This document shows positions 45,931 through 55,389 of a stretch of DNA of 64,000 nucleotides, one piece after another. The notes under the pieces are model-generated. The model worked only from the letters and a program-made list of their open reading frames with translations, made no database searches and had not been told where the DNA came from. The DNA is taken from assembly GCF_026626665.1 (NCBI RefSeq), contig NZ_JAPNKE010000002.1, positions 2,233,204 to 2,297,203 of the forward strand, in the 5' to 3' direction. How positions within the stretch are numbered: position 1 is the first letter of the stretch; the number at the start of each line of letters is the position of its first letter. Both the position numbers and the translations under genes were made by a program. Source of the stretch: Nannocystis pusilla. GTDB taxonomy: Bacteria > Myxococcota_A > Polyangia > Nannocystales > Nannocystaceae.

Positions 45931-47649
45931 TCAAGGGCTTGAAGTGACGGAAATGGTGTTCGGGGGCGCGGAGGCCGCCGAGGAGTTGGGGGACGCCCCC
46001 AGGGAAGTGCCGACCGCGCGGGAGAGGGCCGCGAGGGCGACGTTGTGAGCGTGGATGGCCTCGAATTGCTTGAAGCGCCACTCGGCCCAGCGGGTCAGGG
46101 CCTTCTCGAGCTCGGCGAAGTTGCCGCCGCCGACGGTCTGCTTGACCTGCTGGTCGACGACGAGCTGCTTGGCCTTGCGGGTCGCCTGCTCCGTCAGCTT
46201 GACCGATCGATCGGCGTGCTGCAGGTCGCGATAGGCCTTCTCGACCTCGAGCCCGAGCAAGTAGCGCGCGGCCTCCCGCTGGTGCTCTGCCTCACGCCGC
46301 TCGGCCCGGGCCTTCTTGAGGCCGAAGTAGCTGTTGTGGAAGTCGAGGTTCCAGTTCATCGCGAAGGCGAAGATGACGCGGTTGTAGTTGTACCGGTCGA
46401 AGTAATAGAGCGCCTTCATGGCCCGGTCGGCCTGGTTCATGTACGAGATCTGCACCGACACCGCGATGCCGAAGTCCGGCAAGAACTGCGAGCGCGCGAA
46501 CTTTTCGCCGGCCTTGCGCAGCTCGACCAGGCCGGCCGCCATCTTCGCCTCGGGCCGCTGCTGCGCGCCGAGCTCGCGGTAGTGCGGCAGCTCGCGGAGG
46601 CCGCCGTCGATGCCGTCGGTGACGAGCGCCCGCTCGGCGATGTCGAAGCCGACCGGCGCGGCCTCGCCGGCGATCGTCCACAAGGTGGCGAGCGCGACCG
46701 CCTCGATCTTGCGGGCCTCGAGCGCGCGCTCCATCAGCGTCAGCTCGCCGAGCTCGACGCGCGGCAGGTCGGCGGGATCGCGGTCGGGGTTGGACTCGTC
46801 CGGGTCGGCGTCCTCGGTCTCGCCGAGGTCGACCATGATCTGACCCTTGGCCTCCTGGACGACCTTCCACGCCTCGTCGAGGATGTCGAGGCTCTCGCGC
46901 GCGAGCAGCAGCGCGGTGTGGGCCTGGTAGACGCGGAGGACGGTCTCCTGGCGGGTCCGCTCCTTGTTGAGCCGGGCGAGGGCGACGCCCGCGGCCGCCA
47001 TCTCCTTGCCGCTCTTGATCTTGCCGGAGGTGAACAGCGGGATGATGAAGTCGGCGCCGAAGCGGACAGCGATGCCCGCTTCCTTGAGCTGGCGGAAGTA
47101 GCCGCTGATGGTGTCGACGTCGACGATGCCCATGCCGTTGGCGCCCGCAGGCGAGCAGTACTGGAAGTCGATCGGATCGCCGCCGCCGGTGGTCTGGAGC
47201 TGGACGTCCTGGCAGCGGGTGTAGACGCCGGGCGCGAGCGCGGTGGTGGTCTTGATGACCGGCACCCACGAGAACTTGGCCCGCAGCAGCGTCGACTCCA
47301 TCTGCTCGATCTGCGCGTCGGCGGCCTTCACCAGCGGGTTCTGCAGGCCGTACGCGACGATCTGCTCGCGCGTCAGCTCGGGCACGCCGGGCGGGCGCGG
47401 GCCGTAGGCGTCGGTGCGCGCGGCGATCGGCAGGTTGAACGGCTGATCGGGCGAGGGCGGCGGCTGGCTCTTCGGACCTGTCGGTTTGGACGTGGTCGAA
47501 GAGACAGGCGCCGGCGGCGAGGCGCCGGGCGCCGGGACGGCCGGTGCGGCGGCGGGCGCCGGGGCGGCGGCGACGGGCGAGGCGACCGCCAGCGCGACGA
47601 CGAGGCTCCCGAGCGTGCGTACGAACCCTGCTGCCCTCGGCTGCGGCAC
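45931..47649 (-). CDS. TolC-family outer-membrane efflux protein
   Basis: 572 residues from GTG 47649. Signal peptide LVVALAVASPVAA, then a Pro/Ala/Ser linker. Two long coiled-coil repeats with TolC features: EQIVAYGLQNPLVKAADAQIEQ, FGADFIIPLFTSGKIKSGKE (split), KARAERREAEHQREAARYLLGLEVEKAY (split) and LTEQATRKAKQLVVDQQ. Longer than E. coli TolC at its N-terminus. It forms the outer-membrane channel for type I or tripartite export; no adaptor gene is adjacent. Its downstream partner is MlaC-like, suggesting envelope lipid or substrate export. Confidence 0.85.
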   Translation of the reverse strand: MPQPRAAGFVRTLGSLVVALAVASPVAAAPAPAAAPAVPAPGASPPAPVSSTTSKPTGPKSQPPPSPDQPFNLPIAARTDAYGPRPPGVPELTREQIVAYGLQNPLVKAADAQIEQMESTLLRAKFSWVPVIKTTTALAPGVYTRCQDVQLQTTGGGDPIDFQYCSPAGANGMGIVDVDTISGYFRQLKEAGIAVRFGADFIIPLFTSGKIKSGKEMAAAGVALARLNKERTRQETVLRVYQAHTALLLARESLDILDEAWKVVQEAKGQIMVDLGETEDADPDESNPDRDPADLPRVELGELTLMERALEARKIEAVALATLWTIAGEAAPVGFDIAERALVTDGIDGGLRELPHYRELGAQQRPEAKMAAGLVELRKAGEKFARSQFLPDFGIAVSVQISYMNQADRAMKALYYFDRYNYNRVIFAFAMNWNLDFHNSYFGLKKARAERREAEHQREAARYLLGLEVEKAYRDLQHADRSVKLTEQATRKAKQLVVDQQVKQTVGGGNFAELEKALTRWAEWRFKQFEAIHAHNVALAALSRAVGTSLGASPNSSAASAPPNTISVTSSP

Positions 47650-47757
47650 GGGGACTCTTTTAAAGGGCGGCCCTGGCGGCGATCAAGGGGCGCGGGGCGG
47701 ACGCGGGGGTGCGTTCGCCGCGATGTGCTCGCGCTTGCGCGGGACCGGGGGATTGCC

Positions 47758-48678
47758 ATGGTTTGGCCCGTGACTCCGCTCCAGTCGTCCGCGGGCCCGC
47801 AGGGCCTGACATTTGTCCGCCTCGCCGCGCTGCCGCACGGGCGTCGCATTTTGCTACGCCTGTCGGGCGCCGACGTGCGCCGCTTCCTCCAGGGGATCCT
47901 GTCGGCCGACGTCGAGGCCGCCAGGCCCGGCCACGCGCTGCCGGCCGCGATCCTGACGGTGAAGGGCAAGCTCGTCACCGAGGCGATCCTGCTGGCGTGC
48001 GGCGATGGTTCGCTGCACCTGGCGCTGCCGGCGGAGGCCGCGGACGAGGCGATCGCGCTGCTCGATCGCCACATCATCATGGACGACGTCGCGCTCGCGC
48101 GCGCCGAAGATGTCGAGTTTGCAATGGTGTGGCCGGAGCCGCTCGTCGCCGCCGGCGTCGAGTGCCTGGCGACGCAGTACCCGGGGCCGGGCTGGCTGGT
48201 GTTCGGCGCGCCGGCGGCGGTGGCGGCGGCGGTGGCGAGCGCCGCCGAGGCGTCGCCGGCGACGTGGGACGCGCGGCGCATCGAGGCGGCCGCGCCCGGG
48301 TGGGGCCGCGAGATCACGCCGGGCACGTTCCCGCCCGAGGTCGGGTTCGTGGCGGCGGTCAGCTACGACAAGGGCTGCTTCATGGGCCAGGAGCCGCTGG
48401 CGCGCATCCACGCGCGCGGGCAGGTCAACCGGGTGCTGGTGCGGGTGCACGCCGGGACATGTCCGGAAGGACCGGTCGAGCTGGCGGCGTCCGACCGCCC
48501 GCAGGCGGGGCACGCCGCGACCTGGGCGCCCGACCCGAGCGGCGGCGCGAGCGGGCTGGCGATCGTCCACCGCAGCGCGGCGAGCCCGGGGACGGTGCTG
48601 AGCGCCGCGGGGATCGGGCCGGTCGAGGTCCGCTCGGGGCCGCTCGGGGACGATCCCGGGGTCAAGGGCCGGAAGTGA
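47758..48678 (+). CDS. ygfZ: YgfZ/GcvT-type folate-binding protein
   Basis: 306 residues. LSGADVRRFLQGILSADVEA and DKGCFMGQEPLARIHARGQVN contain the YgfZ signature K-G-C-x-x-G-Q-E. YgfZ uses tetrahydrofolate and the conserved Cys to support Fe-S cluster enzymes. The beta-barrel end (VHAGTCPEGPVEL) coincides with a palindromic repeat copy near 48457. Its TGA lies in the first 25 nt of a direct repeat (48676-48700). Cytoplasmic. Confidence 0.9.
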   Translation: MVWPVTPLQSSAGPQGLTFVRLAALPHGRRILLRLSGADVRRFLQGILSADVEAARPGHALPAAILTVKGKLVTEAILLACGDGSLHLALPAEAADEAIALLDRHIIMDDVALARAEDVEFAMVWPEPLVAAGVECLATQYPGPGWLVFGAPAAVAAAVASAAEASPATWDARRIEAAAPGWGREITPGTFPPEVGFVAAVSYDKGCFMGQEPLARIHARGQVNRVLVRVHAGTCPEGPVELAASDRPQAGHAATWAPDPSGGASGLAIVHRSAASPGTVLSAAGIGPVEVRSGPLGDDPGVKGRK

Positions 48679-49000
48679 GGGCGGCTGTCTCTCGGGACAC
48701 GTGAGGACGGGCCGCACGGCGGCGAGGCTGCGTGAGCGGTCGCTCGCGCGTGGGGCCCGTCATCACACCGGAATAGCGACGGCTACCCGATGGGCCGCAC
48801 AGTTTGGGACGAGCCCGGAAGCACGGCGCGCACGAGCGATCGACTCGGTCCTTCCGAGAATGTCCGGACGGATGGGGGGAGCGGGTGAGGGCGGCTGTCT
48901 CTCGGGACACATGAAGACAGGCAGCTCTGCCTGAGCGGTCGCTCGCGCGGGGGGCCCGTCATCGGGGACGAGCCCGGAAGCGAGGCGCGCACGAGCGATC
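48676..49000. repeat. Imperfect direct repeat (165 and 115 bp) downstream of ygfZ
   Basis: Copies 48676-48840 and 48886-49000 share three blocks: a 25-nt identical start (TGAGGGCGGCTGTCTCTCGG + GACAC), TGAGCGGTCGCTCGCGCG, and GGGACGAGCCCGGAAGC...ACGAGCGATC. The first copy carries about 50 extra nt that include the 28-nt dispersed repeat (48763-48790). Each copy has a TGTCTCTCGGGACA palindrome. No gene is seen in 48679-49046. Confidence 0.8.
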
Positions 49001-49016
49001 ATGATCTGTCTTTCCG

Positions 49017-49038
49017 GGCATGTCTCGAGAGACATGCC
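49017..49038. repeat. Palindrome with 10-bp perfect arms
   Basis: GGCATGTCTC-GA-GAGACATGCC, 9 nt downstream of the RHH gene stop, in the convergent gap with ygfZ. Confidence 0.85.
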
Positions 49039-49046
49039 GGAGCGAG

Positions 49047-49236
49047 TCACTCGTCGTCCTCGCTGGTGCGGTAGGGGTCGGTCGCGCGCTCCTTGAGGCG
49101 GCCGGCGGTGCGCAGGGCCTCCTTGAGGACGAACTCGATCTGCCCGTTGATGCTGCGCAGGTCGTCGGCCGCCCAGCGCTCGAGAGCGGCGTGAGCTCGG
49201 GTCGATCCGCAGCAAGAAGCGCTTCTTCTCGACCAT
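49047..49236 (-). CDS. Arc-like ribbon-helix-helix DNA-binding protein (frameshifted)
   Basis: From ATG 49236 the frame reads [13 protein letters not shown], then one base is missing in a C run near 49200. The next frame continues [20 protein letters not shown] and [15 protein letters not shown]. Joined, this is a 63-residue Arc/MetJ-type protein: beta-strand FLLRID, then [17 protein letters not shown] (split here as in the DNA). Eight nucleotides separate it from the SPFH gene stop, an association common for SPFH genes. It could autoregulate the operon at the palindrome 50135-50149. Confidence 0.75.
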
Positions 49237-49243
49237 GGGGAGC

Positions 49244-50113
49244 TCACGAGTAGATGTTGCCGGTGTTGATCACCGGCTGGGCCTCGCGGTCGGCGACGAG
49301 GGCGACCAGGAGGTTGTTGACCATGGAGGCCTTGCGCTCCTCGTCGAGGCGGACGATGCCGTGCTCCTCGAGGCGGCGCAGGCCCATCTCGACCATGCTG
49401 ACGGCGCCCTCGACGATCTGCCGGCGGGCGGCGACGACGGCCTCGGCCTGCTGGCGCCGCAGCATGGCCTGGGCGATCTCGGGGGCGTAGGCGAGGTGCG
49501 AGAGGCGACAGTCGACGACCTCGAGGCCGGCGACGTCGAGCCGGGCCTGGACCTCCTGCTGCAGGCCGGCGTTGATCTCGTCCTGGTGGCTGCGCAGGGC
49601 GACCTCGCCGTCGTGCGAGTCGTAGGGGAAGCGCGTGGCGACGGCGCGGATGGCCGTCTCGCTCTGGATGGCGACGAAGCCGCGGTATTCTCGACCTCGA
49701 GCAGGGCCTTGGCGCTGTCGGTGACGCGCCAGACGATCACCGCCGCGATCTCGATCGGGTTGCCGCGCGCGTCGTTGACCTTGAGCTTCTCGCTGTTGAA
49801 GTTGTGCACGCGCAAGCTGACGGGGTGCTTGGCGGCGAACGGGTTGGCGAAGTGATAACCGGCGCCCGCGACGGTGCCGACGTAGCGGCCGAAGAAGATC
49901 AGGACCCGCGATTCGTTGGGCTGGTTGACGAAGAAACCGCCGAGGGACAGCAGGAGGACCAGGCCGATGGCGATCGGCTGCCACGCCTGGGCGACCTGCT
50001 GGGTCCGGGCGATGTCGACGATCGTGCTGGCGCAGTAGCCGGCGAGGGCCAGCCAGGCGAGGAGAGCGATAAAACCATTGATCGAAAACGCGCTGCTGCT
50101 GGATCGAGGTCAT
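49244..50113 (-). CDS. SPFH/Band 7 domain membrane protein (two frameshifts)
   Basis: ATG 50113 starts MTSIQQQR, then a shift at a T4 run gives [19 protein letters not shown] and [20 protein letters not shown], two membrane helices. The SPFH core follows: [50 protein letters not shown] second shift near 49690 leads to [35 protein letters not shown] and [16 protein letters not shown], ending VINTGNIYS. Such proteins organise membrane microdomains and act as chaperones or scaffolds. Shifts at homopolymers suggest sequence error. GGAG precedes the ATG. Confidence 0.85.
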   Translation of the reverse strand: MTSIQQQRVFDQWFYRSPRLAGPRRLLRQHDRRHRPDPAGRPGVAADRHRPGPPAVPRRFLRQPAQRIAGPDLLRPLRRHRRGRRLSLRQPVRRQAPRQLARAQLQQREAQGQRRARQPDRDRGGDRLARHRQRQGPARGREYRGFVAIQSETAIRAVATRFPYDSHDGEVALRSHQDEINAGLQQEVQARLDVAGLEVVDCRLSHLAYAPEIAQAMLRRQQAEAVVAARRQIVEGAVSMVEMGLRRLEEHGIVRLDEERKASMVNNLLVALVADREAQPVINTGNIYS

Positions 50114-50134
50114 TCGGGGCTCCGGGATGATGTT

Positions 50135-50149
50135 GAGATGATATCACTC
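50135..50149. promoter_or_regulatory. Palindromic operator candidate upstream of the SPFH-RHH operon
   Basis: GAGATGATATCACTC, a palindrome around TGATATCA with one mismatched pair, 21 nt upstream of the SPFH ATG in an AT-richer patch. A TATCA half-copy lies 7 nt further upstream (minus strand AGTATCAGAG). The RHH protein of the operon is a likely ligand; inference. Confidence 0.5.
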
Positions 50150-50227
50150 TGATACTGGAGGCGCCACGGGAGTTTCAGCACAGTCGAGATGGGTCTGCCG
50201 ATGGGAGCCGGGGCGATCCCCGGGAAG

Positions 50228-50572
50228 GCGAAGAGGATGGCCTGAAGGACAGGTGGTGTGCATCGAGCGAGCTCAGGGCGACCCGGCGCGGCTGACTCAC
50301 ACGACGGGTGATAAACGCGACTGCCGGTCGGCCGGGGTCGGGTCGTGAGGCGATGGCAGACTCGATGGGGATATCGGGGCCGTGCTGGACGGCTGGCCCG
50401 AGGGACAGGTTGTCGACGAGGAGGATGTCCCGAGGGGCAGATAGGTGGGTCGACGCGACAAGGTAGTGAGGCGAAGGTCGCGCCGGGTGGCTGACTCGAG
50501 GGACAGGTGAGGGGCGGCGGTGAAACTGGCCCGAGGGGCAGGTGAAGATCGCAGCCAAAATCTGTCCATTGG
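50228..50572. repeat. Run of GGACAGG-type half-palindromes
   Basis: Copies near 50231 (CTGAAGGACAGG), 50398 (CCGAGGGACAGG), 50428 (GTCCCGAGGGGCAG), 50494 (CTCGAGGGACAGG), 50529 (CCGAGGGGCAGG) and 50562 (CTGTCCATTGGGACAGG, complete). Spacing is irregular, 30-170 nt. No gene is supported in 50161-50818. Confidence 0.75.
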
Positions 50573-50850
50573 GACAGGTAAGTGCGGGGGCGAGATGGCC
50601 GCGCCGATGGAGCTCACTGCGCGGTGGAGGCGCTCGCGGGACAGGTGAGTGCGGGGACCAGAGGCCCGTGCCGATGGGGCTCACTGCGCGGCGGAGGCGC
50701 TCGCGGGACAGGTGAGTGCGGGGACCCGATGGCCGCGCCGATGGGGCTCACTGCGCGGCGGAGGCGGAGTCGCTCGCGGGACAGACGAGCGCGGGCGAGA
50801 TGCCCGCGCCGACGGGGCTCACTGCGCGGCCGAGGCGGAGTCGCTCGCGG
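50573..50850. repeat. Tandem repeat of 67-73 bp derived from the histidine kinase 3' end
   Basis: Four units: 50573-50639, 50640-50706, 50707-50779 and 50780-50850. Each begins GACAGGTGAGTGCGGGG or a variant and ends GGCTCACTGCGCGGC...GCTCGCGG. The last unit contains the stop codon and final codons of the kinase (ASDSASAAQ), so the array arose by repeated duplication of the gene end plus one GGACAGG half-palindrome. Confidence 0.9.
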
Positions 50851-52266
50851 GTGGGGCGGGCGCGAGGGCGTGGCGCTGGAGCGCGAGGTGGAGGTCCTCG
50901 GGGCGGATCGGCTTGGTCAGGTAGTCGGTCATGCCGGCGGCCAGGCAGCGCTCGCGATCGTCGGCGCGGGCGTTGGCGGTGAGGGCGATGATCGGGACGG
51001 TGCAGCCGGTCTCGCGCAGGCGGGTGGTCGCCTCGTAGCCGTCCATGACCGGCATCTGACAGTCCATGAAGACGATGTCGGGGCGGTGGTCCTCGACGGC
51101 GGCGACGGCGGCCAGGCCGTTCTCGACGGGGATGACGGTGTGACCGGCGCGCTCGAGCAGGGCGAGGACGACGGTGCGGTTGATCCGGTTGTCGTCGGCC
51201 AGCACGATCTTGAGCCGGCGCCCGCTGGTGGCGCTGGAACCTGGCTTTCGGACAGGTCGTGCTCGCTGGCGACGGTGAGCGGGACCGCGGCGGTGAAGGT
51301 GGAGCCGCTGCCGGGCTGGCTCTCGACCTCGAGGCTGCCGCCCATGCCGCGGACCAGGGCGCGGCATATCGCCAGGCCGAGGCCGGTGCCGCCGAAGCGC
51401 CGGGTGGTCGAGGCGTCGGCCTGGACGAAGCTGTCGAAGATCCGCGGCAGCTGCTCGGCGGTGATGCCGATGCCGGTGTCCTGCACCCGCAGCTCGACCG
51501 TGGCCTCGTCGTGGAGCGTCGGGCCGACGCGGATCTCGATGCGCACCTCGCCGGCGGCGGTGAACTTCACGGCGTTGCTGACGAGGTTGGTGAGGACCTG
51601 GCGGATCCGCAGCGGATCGCCGAAGAACACCCGCGCCGCGCCCTCGGCGTAGGTGAGGCGCAGGACCACGCCCTTGTCGCGGGTGACGTAGCCGAACATG
51701 GCGATCACGTCCTCGGCGAGCTTGCGCAGGTCGAACGGCGAGCGCTCGAAGGTGAGGTGCCCGGCCTCGATCTTCGACATGTCGAGGATGTCGCCGAGCA
51801 GCGCCATGAGGCCCTCGGCGGCGCCGCGGATGGCGGTGAGGTAGGCCCGCTGCTCGTCGTTCAAGGACGTCTCGGCGAGCAGGGCGGTGGTGCCGAGGAC
51901 GCCGGCGAGCGGGGTGCGGATCTCGTGGCTGATGTTGGCGATGAAATCGCTCTTGGCCCGGCTGACGGAGTCGATCTGTTGCCGCGACGCCTGCAGGACG
52001 ATGCGCTCGGCGGTGAGGTCGTGGATGAGGCTGTCGCGGACCCGCAGGGCGTGGGCACACCACAGCAAGACGGCTCCCGCGGCGAATGCGCTGGCGGCGT
52101 GGAGGAGCGGCGCGCCGCCGACGAAGAGGACGACGGCCAGGCCCAGCCCGGCGACGCCGAGCACGAGCACGAGCAACGGAACGACACCACGGCGTGGGCT
52201 CGCGCGCTCGGGGCCCGCGGGTGCGGGCAGGGCGGAGACCCTGTCGCTCGACGCCGCCTCACGCAT
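50819..52266 (-). CDS. Hybrid histidine kinase with response-regulator receiver domain (frameshifted)
   Basis: Two membrane helices ([33 protein letters not shown]) with almost no periplasmic part. HisKA H-box [19 protein letters not shown]-box [13 protein letters not shown] boxes DTGIGI and GTGLGL. Near 51225 the frame shifts; the receiver then reads [38 protein letters not shown] (phospho-Asp), [10 protein letters not shown]. So a hybrid kinase without a sensor domain of its own. TATCGT (complement of 52275-52280) ends 8 nt before the ATG. Target pathway unknown; divergent from trpB. Confidence 0.88.
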
Positions 52267-52530
52267 TGGGCCGTACGATATCCCATTCACGTGGTGGGAG
52301 CGGCGGCGCCGGCAGCTCCCCGAGGTCCATCCGCGACTCGGCCTGGGGCCCGCGAGCCTCGTTGAGAGGTTGGGAGACCCCGAATGCAGGCGAGCGCGGT
52401 CGGCCCGCCCGCCGTGGTCGCGGGTGTGAGCTGAACTTCGGGACAGGTGAGTGCGCGACGCAGACGCAGCCGGCGTGGCGAAAGCGCCCGCGCAGGCCGC
52501 TGCACGATCGGTGCTACCATCCCCCGGCGC

Positions 52531-54024
52531 ATGACCGCGGCACCCCACTCCGAGGATGACAACCTGCCCGGCGGCCCGCCCGAGCTGCTGGGTGAATTCG
52601 GCGAATTCGGCGGGCGCTACGTGGCCGAGACCCTGATGCCGGCCGTCGAGGAGCTGGCTCGCGCCTGGCCGAAGGCCTGGGCCGACTACACCTTCGTCGA
52701 CGAGTACCGGGCGATCCTCCGCGACTACGTCGGCCGGCCGACGCCGCTCACGGAGGCCCGCCGGCTGCCGGAGGCGGTCGGCGGCGGGCGGATCTTCCTC
52801 AAGCGCGAGGACCTGAACCACACCGGGGCGCACAAAATCAACAACTGCATCGGCCAGGTGCTGCTGGCCCGCCGGCTCGGCAAGACCCGCATCATCGCCG
52901 AGACCGGGGCCGGGCAGCACGGGGTGGCGACGGCCACCGCCTGCGCGTACTTCGGGATGCCGTGCACGGTGTACATGGGCGCGGAGGACGTGTCCCGCCA
53001 GGCGCTGAACGTGGTGCGCATGCGCCTGCTCGGGGCCGAGGTCCGGCCGGTGACGAGCGGCTCGGCGACCCTGAAGGATGCGATCAACGCGGCCCTGCGC
53101 GACTGGGTCGCCAGCGTGGCCGACACGCACTACGTGATCGGCAGCGTGATGGGGCCGGACCCGTACCCGCTGATGGTCCGCGAGCTGCAGCGGGTGATCG
53201 GCGACGAGGCGCGGGCGCAGATCCTCGACCGGATCGGGCGCCTGCCCGACGCGGCGGTGGCGTGCGTCGGCGGCGGCTCGAACGCGATGGGCCTGTTCGC
53301 GGCGTTCGTGCCCGACGCCGACGTCAAGCTGTTCGGGGTCGAGGCCACCGGCGAGGGCCTGCAGGGCCGCCACGCGGCGACCATGGCGAAGGGCCGGATC
53401 GGCGTGTTCCACGGGATGCGCAGCCTGGTCCTTCAGACAGACGACGGGCAGCTGCTCGAGGCCCACTCGATCTCGGCGGGGCTCGACTACCCGGGCATCG
53501 GCCCCGAGCACGCGCACCTGCACGCGACCGGGCGCGCGCGCTACCTCGGGATCTCCGACCGCGAGGCGCTGGCCGCCACCGAGCTGCTGGCCCGCACCGA
53601 GGGCATCATCCCGGCGCTCGAGACCGCGCACGCGATCGCGGCGCTGCCGGCGGTGATCCGCGAGCTCGGGCCCGAGGCGGTGGTGATCGTCAACGTGTCG
53701 GGCCGCGGCGACAAGGACATGCACACGGTGATGACCCACCTCGACCCGGCGACGCTGACCCTCATCGAGGAGGCCGAGCGCGGGCGCAAGGCGGCCCGCG
53801 CGGCCCACCAGGCGGCGGCGGGGCACGGAGGCGAGGAGGCGTTGATCGTCGACGGTCACGAGCTCCGCGCCGAGGGCAAGGAGGAGCATGAGCGCCGGAG
53901 TGGATCGCGTGACGGATGCGTTCGCCCGGGCGCGCGCGGAGAACCGCGCCGCCCTGGTCGGCTACCTGACCGGGTTCGACCCCGATCGCAACGGCTCGCT
54001 CGAGCGGATCTTCGCCGCCTGTGA
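52531..54024 (+). CDS. trpB: Tryptophan synthase beta chain
   Basis: [18 protein letters not shown] at the N-terminus, [15 protein letters not shown] with the PLP Lys, [26 protein letters not shown] (phosphate loop), [27 protein letters not shown]. It makes Trp from indole and Ser in complex with TrpA. The open frame gives 497 residues and overlaps trpA by 137 nt; the natural end is probably near 53891, where TGA overlaps the trpA ATG in another frame, so a one-base error near the 3' end is likely. TACCAT (52515-52520) ends 10 nt before the ATG. Confidence 0.95.
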   Translation: MTAAPHSEDDNLPGGPPELLGEFGEFGGRYVAETLMPAVEELARAWPKAWADYTFVDEYRAILRDYVGRPTPLTEARRLPEAVGGGRIFLKREDLNHTGAHKINNCIGQVLLARRLGKTRIIAETGAGQHGVATATACAYFGMPCTVYMGAEDVSRQALNVVRMRLLGAEVRPVTSGSATLKDAINAALRDWVASVADTHYVIGSVMGPDPYPLMVRELQRVIGDEARAQILDRIGRLPDAAVACVGGGSNAMGLFAAFVPDADVKLFGVEATGEGLQGRHAATMAKGRIGVFHGMRSLVLQTDDGQLLEAHSISAGLDYPGIGPEHAHLHATGRARYLGISDREALAATELLARTEGIIPALETAHAIAALPAVIRELGPEAVVIVNVSGRGDKDMHTVMTHLDPATLTLIEEAERGRKAARAAHQAAAGHGGEEALIVDGHELRAEGKEEHERRSGSRDGCVRPGARGEPRRPGRLPDRVRPRSQRLARADLRRL

Positions 54025-54685
54025 GGGCGGGCTCGACGTGCTCGAGCTCGGGGTGCCGTTCAGCGACCCGACGGCCGACGGCCCGACGATCCAGGCGGCG
54101 ATGACCCGCGCGCTGGCCAGCGGGGCGACGCTGTCGGGGGCGCTGGCGCTGGCGGCCGAGGTCCGGCGCCGCTTCGAGCTGCCGATCGTGCTGTTCTCAT
54201 ACGCGAACCCGCTGATCAGCTACGGGCCGGAGCGCCTGTCCCGAGAGACAGCCGAAGCCGGGGCCGACGCGCTGCTGGTGGTCGACCTGCCGCCCGAGCA
54301 CGCCGAGGTGCTGCGCGGGCCGGCCAGCGCCCGCGGGCTCGGGTGGGTCGGCCTCGTCGCGCCGACGACCACGCCGGCCCGCCGCGCGCGCGTGCTGGCG
54401 GCCAGCAGCGGGTTCGTCTACGCGGTCAGCCTGACCGGCGTGACCGGGGCGCCGCTCGACCCGAGCGACCCGGCCCTGCACGCCGGGCTGGCGACGCTGC
54501 GCGGCGCGAGCTCGCTGCCGATCGTGGTCGGCTTCGGCGTGCGCAAGGCCGAGGATGTGCGCGCGCTGGCCGGGCACGCCGACGGGGTGGTGGTCGGCTC
54601 GGCGCTGGTCGAGGCCGGTCAGCGCGGGCCCGCGGCGCTCGGCGAGCTGGTGAAGTCGCTGCGCGGCGGGACCCTGCGGGCCTGA
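53888..54685 (+). CDS. trpA: Tryptophan synthase alpha chain
   Basis: 265 residues. [20 protein letters not shown] contains the catalytic Glu and Asp. LIVDLPPEH-type loop is here [14 protein letters not shown], then [12 protein letters not shown] and [12 protein letters not shown]. It splits indole-glycerol-phosphate and passes indole to TrpB. GGAGG precedes the ATG inside trpB, so translation is coupled. An internal CTGTC-CCGAGA-GACAG palindrome (54236-54251) encodes [10 protein letters not shown] palindromic cluster follows the stop. Confidence 0.95.
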   Translation: MSAGVDRVTDAFARARAENRAALVGYLTGFDPDRNGSLERIFAACEGGLDVLELGVPFSDPTADGPTIQAAMTRALASGATLSGALALAAEVRRRFELPIVLFSYANPLISYGPERLSRETAEAGADALLVVDLPPEHAEVLRGPASARGLGWVGLVAPTTTPARRARVLAASSGFVYAVSLTGVTGAPLDPSDPALHAGLATLRGASSLPIVVGFGVRKAEDVRALAGHADGVVVGSALVEAGQRGPAALGELVKSLRGGTLRA

Positions 54686-54689
54686 CGGC

Positions 54690-54777
54690 GGGGACAGGTC
54701 CGAAGGAGCATGCTCGATAGGGCATGCTCCTTCGCGCATGTGCGCATGGGCATGTCCCCAGGGACATGTCCCGAAGC
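54690..54777. repeat. Palindromic cluster between convergent trpA and zinc-ribbon genes
   Basis: AAGGAGCATGC (54703-54713) pairs with GCATGCTCCTT (54722-54732), loop 8 nt; then GGCATGTCCCCAGGGACATG and TCCCGAAGC. It fills the 92-nt gap completely. Probable bidirectional terminator of trpBA and the opposing gene. Confidence 0.85.
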
Positions 54778-55377
54778 TCAGGGCTCGTCGAGGTCCTCGG
54801 TCGGGGCCGGGGCGGGCGGGGCCGCGGCGGTGCGCTCGAGGTGGACGAGCATGGCGGCGACCGACAGCATGGCCGGGGCGTCGGGGCTGATCGGCTCGGT
54901 GCCCCGCTCGCGCACCTCGAAGGCGCCGCCGTCGAAGAACACGCTGTTGAAGCGGCTGACCAGGTCCATCAGCGTCGTCTGGGCGCCGGTGCTGTCGAGC
55001 AAGGCGGTGACCTGGGCGCGGTCGCGCGTGCTGATGTAGATGAAGTCGTCGAACATCGGATCGCCGACCTTGAGATCCTTGCGGAACACCTTGATCTGGC
55101 GATCGAGGGTGCTCTCGCGGGCGAAGCTGGCGCGGAACGCCAGGCTGACGCGCGGGCGGGCGGTGATCGAGAAGTGATAGAAGGTGTAGAACTCGCTGCC
55201 GACGCGGTCGCGCGTCTGCCACTCGCGGGTCACGATCGTGTGGCCGCGCTCGCGCAGGGCGACCTCGGCGTGGCCTTCGGCGCAGCGCTCGCAGAAGTCG
55301 AGCTCGTAGTCGCGGCGGAGGCTGTCACTCGGGTGCGGAAGTTCGCAGAACGCACAGAGGGCGACGTCCACGTCCAT
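54778..55377 (-). CDS. Protein with N-terminal four-Cys zinc ribbon, unknown function
   Basis: 199 residues. CAFCELPHPSDSLRRDYELD and FCERCAEG give two CxxC pairs. The rest is alpha/beta (HTIVTREWQTRDRVGSEFYT, FRKDLKVGDPMFDDFIYIS, TLMDLVSRFNSVFFDGGAFEV) and ends in Ala/Pro. Possibly cytoplasmic. Not recognised. TACCGT (complement of 55384-55389) ends 6 nt before the ATG, with no Shine-Dalgarno. Confidence 0.8.
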   Translation of the reverse strand: MDVDVALCAFCELPHPSDSLRRDYELDFCERCAEGHAEVALRERGHTIVTREWQTRDRVGSEFYTFYHFSITARPRVSLAFRASFARESTLDRQIKVFRKDLKVGDPMFDDFIYISTRDRAQVTALLDSTGAQTTLMDLVSRFNSVFFDGGAFEVRERGTEPISPDAPAMLSVAAMLVHLERTAAAPPAPAPTEDLDEP

Positions 55378-55389
55378 GCCGGCACGGTA

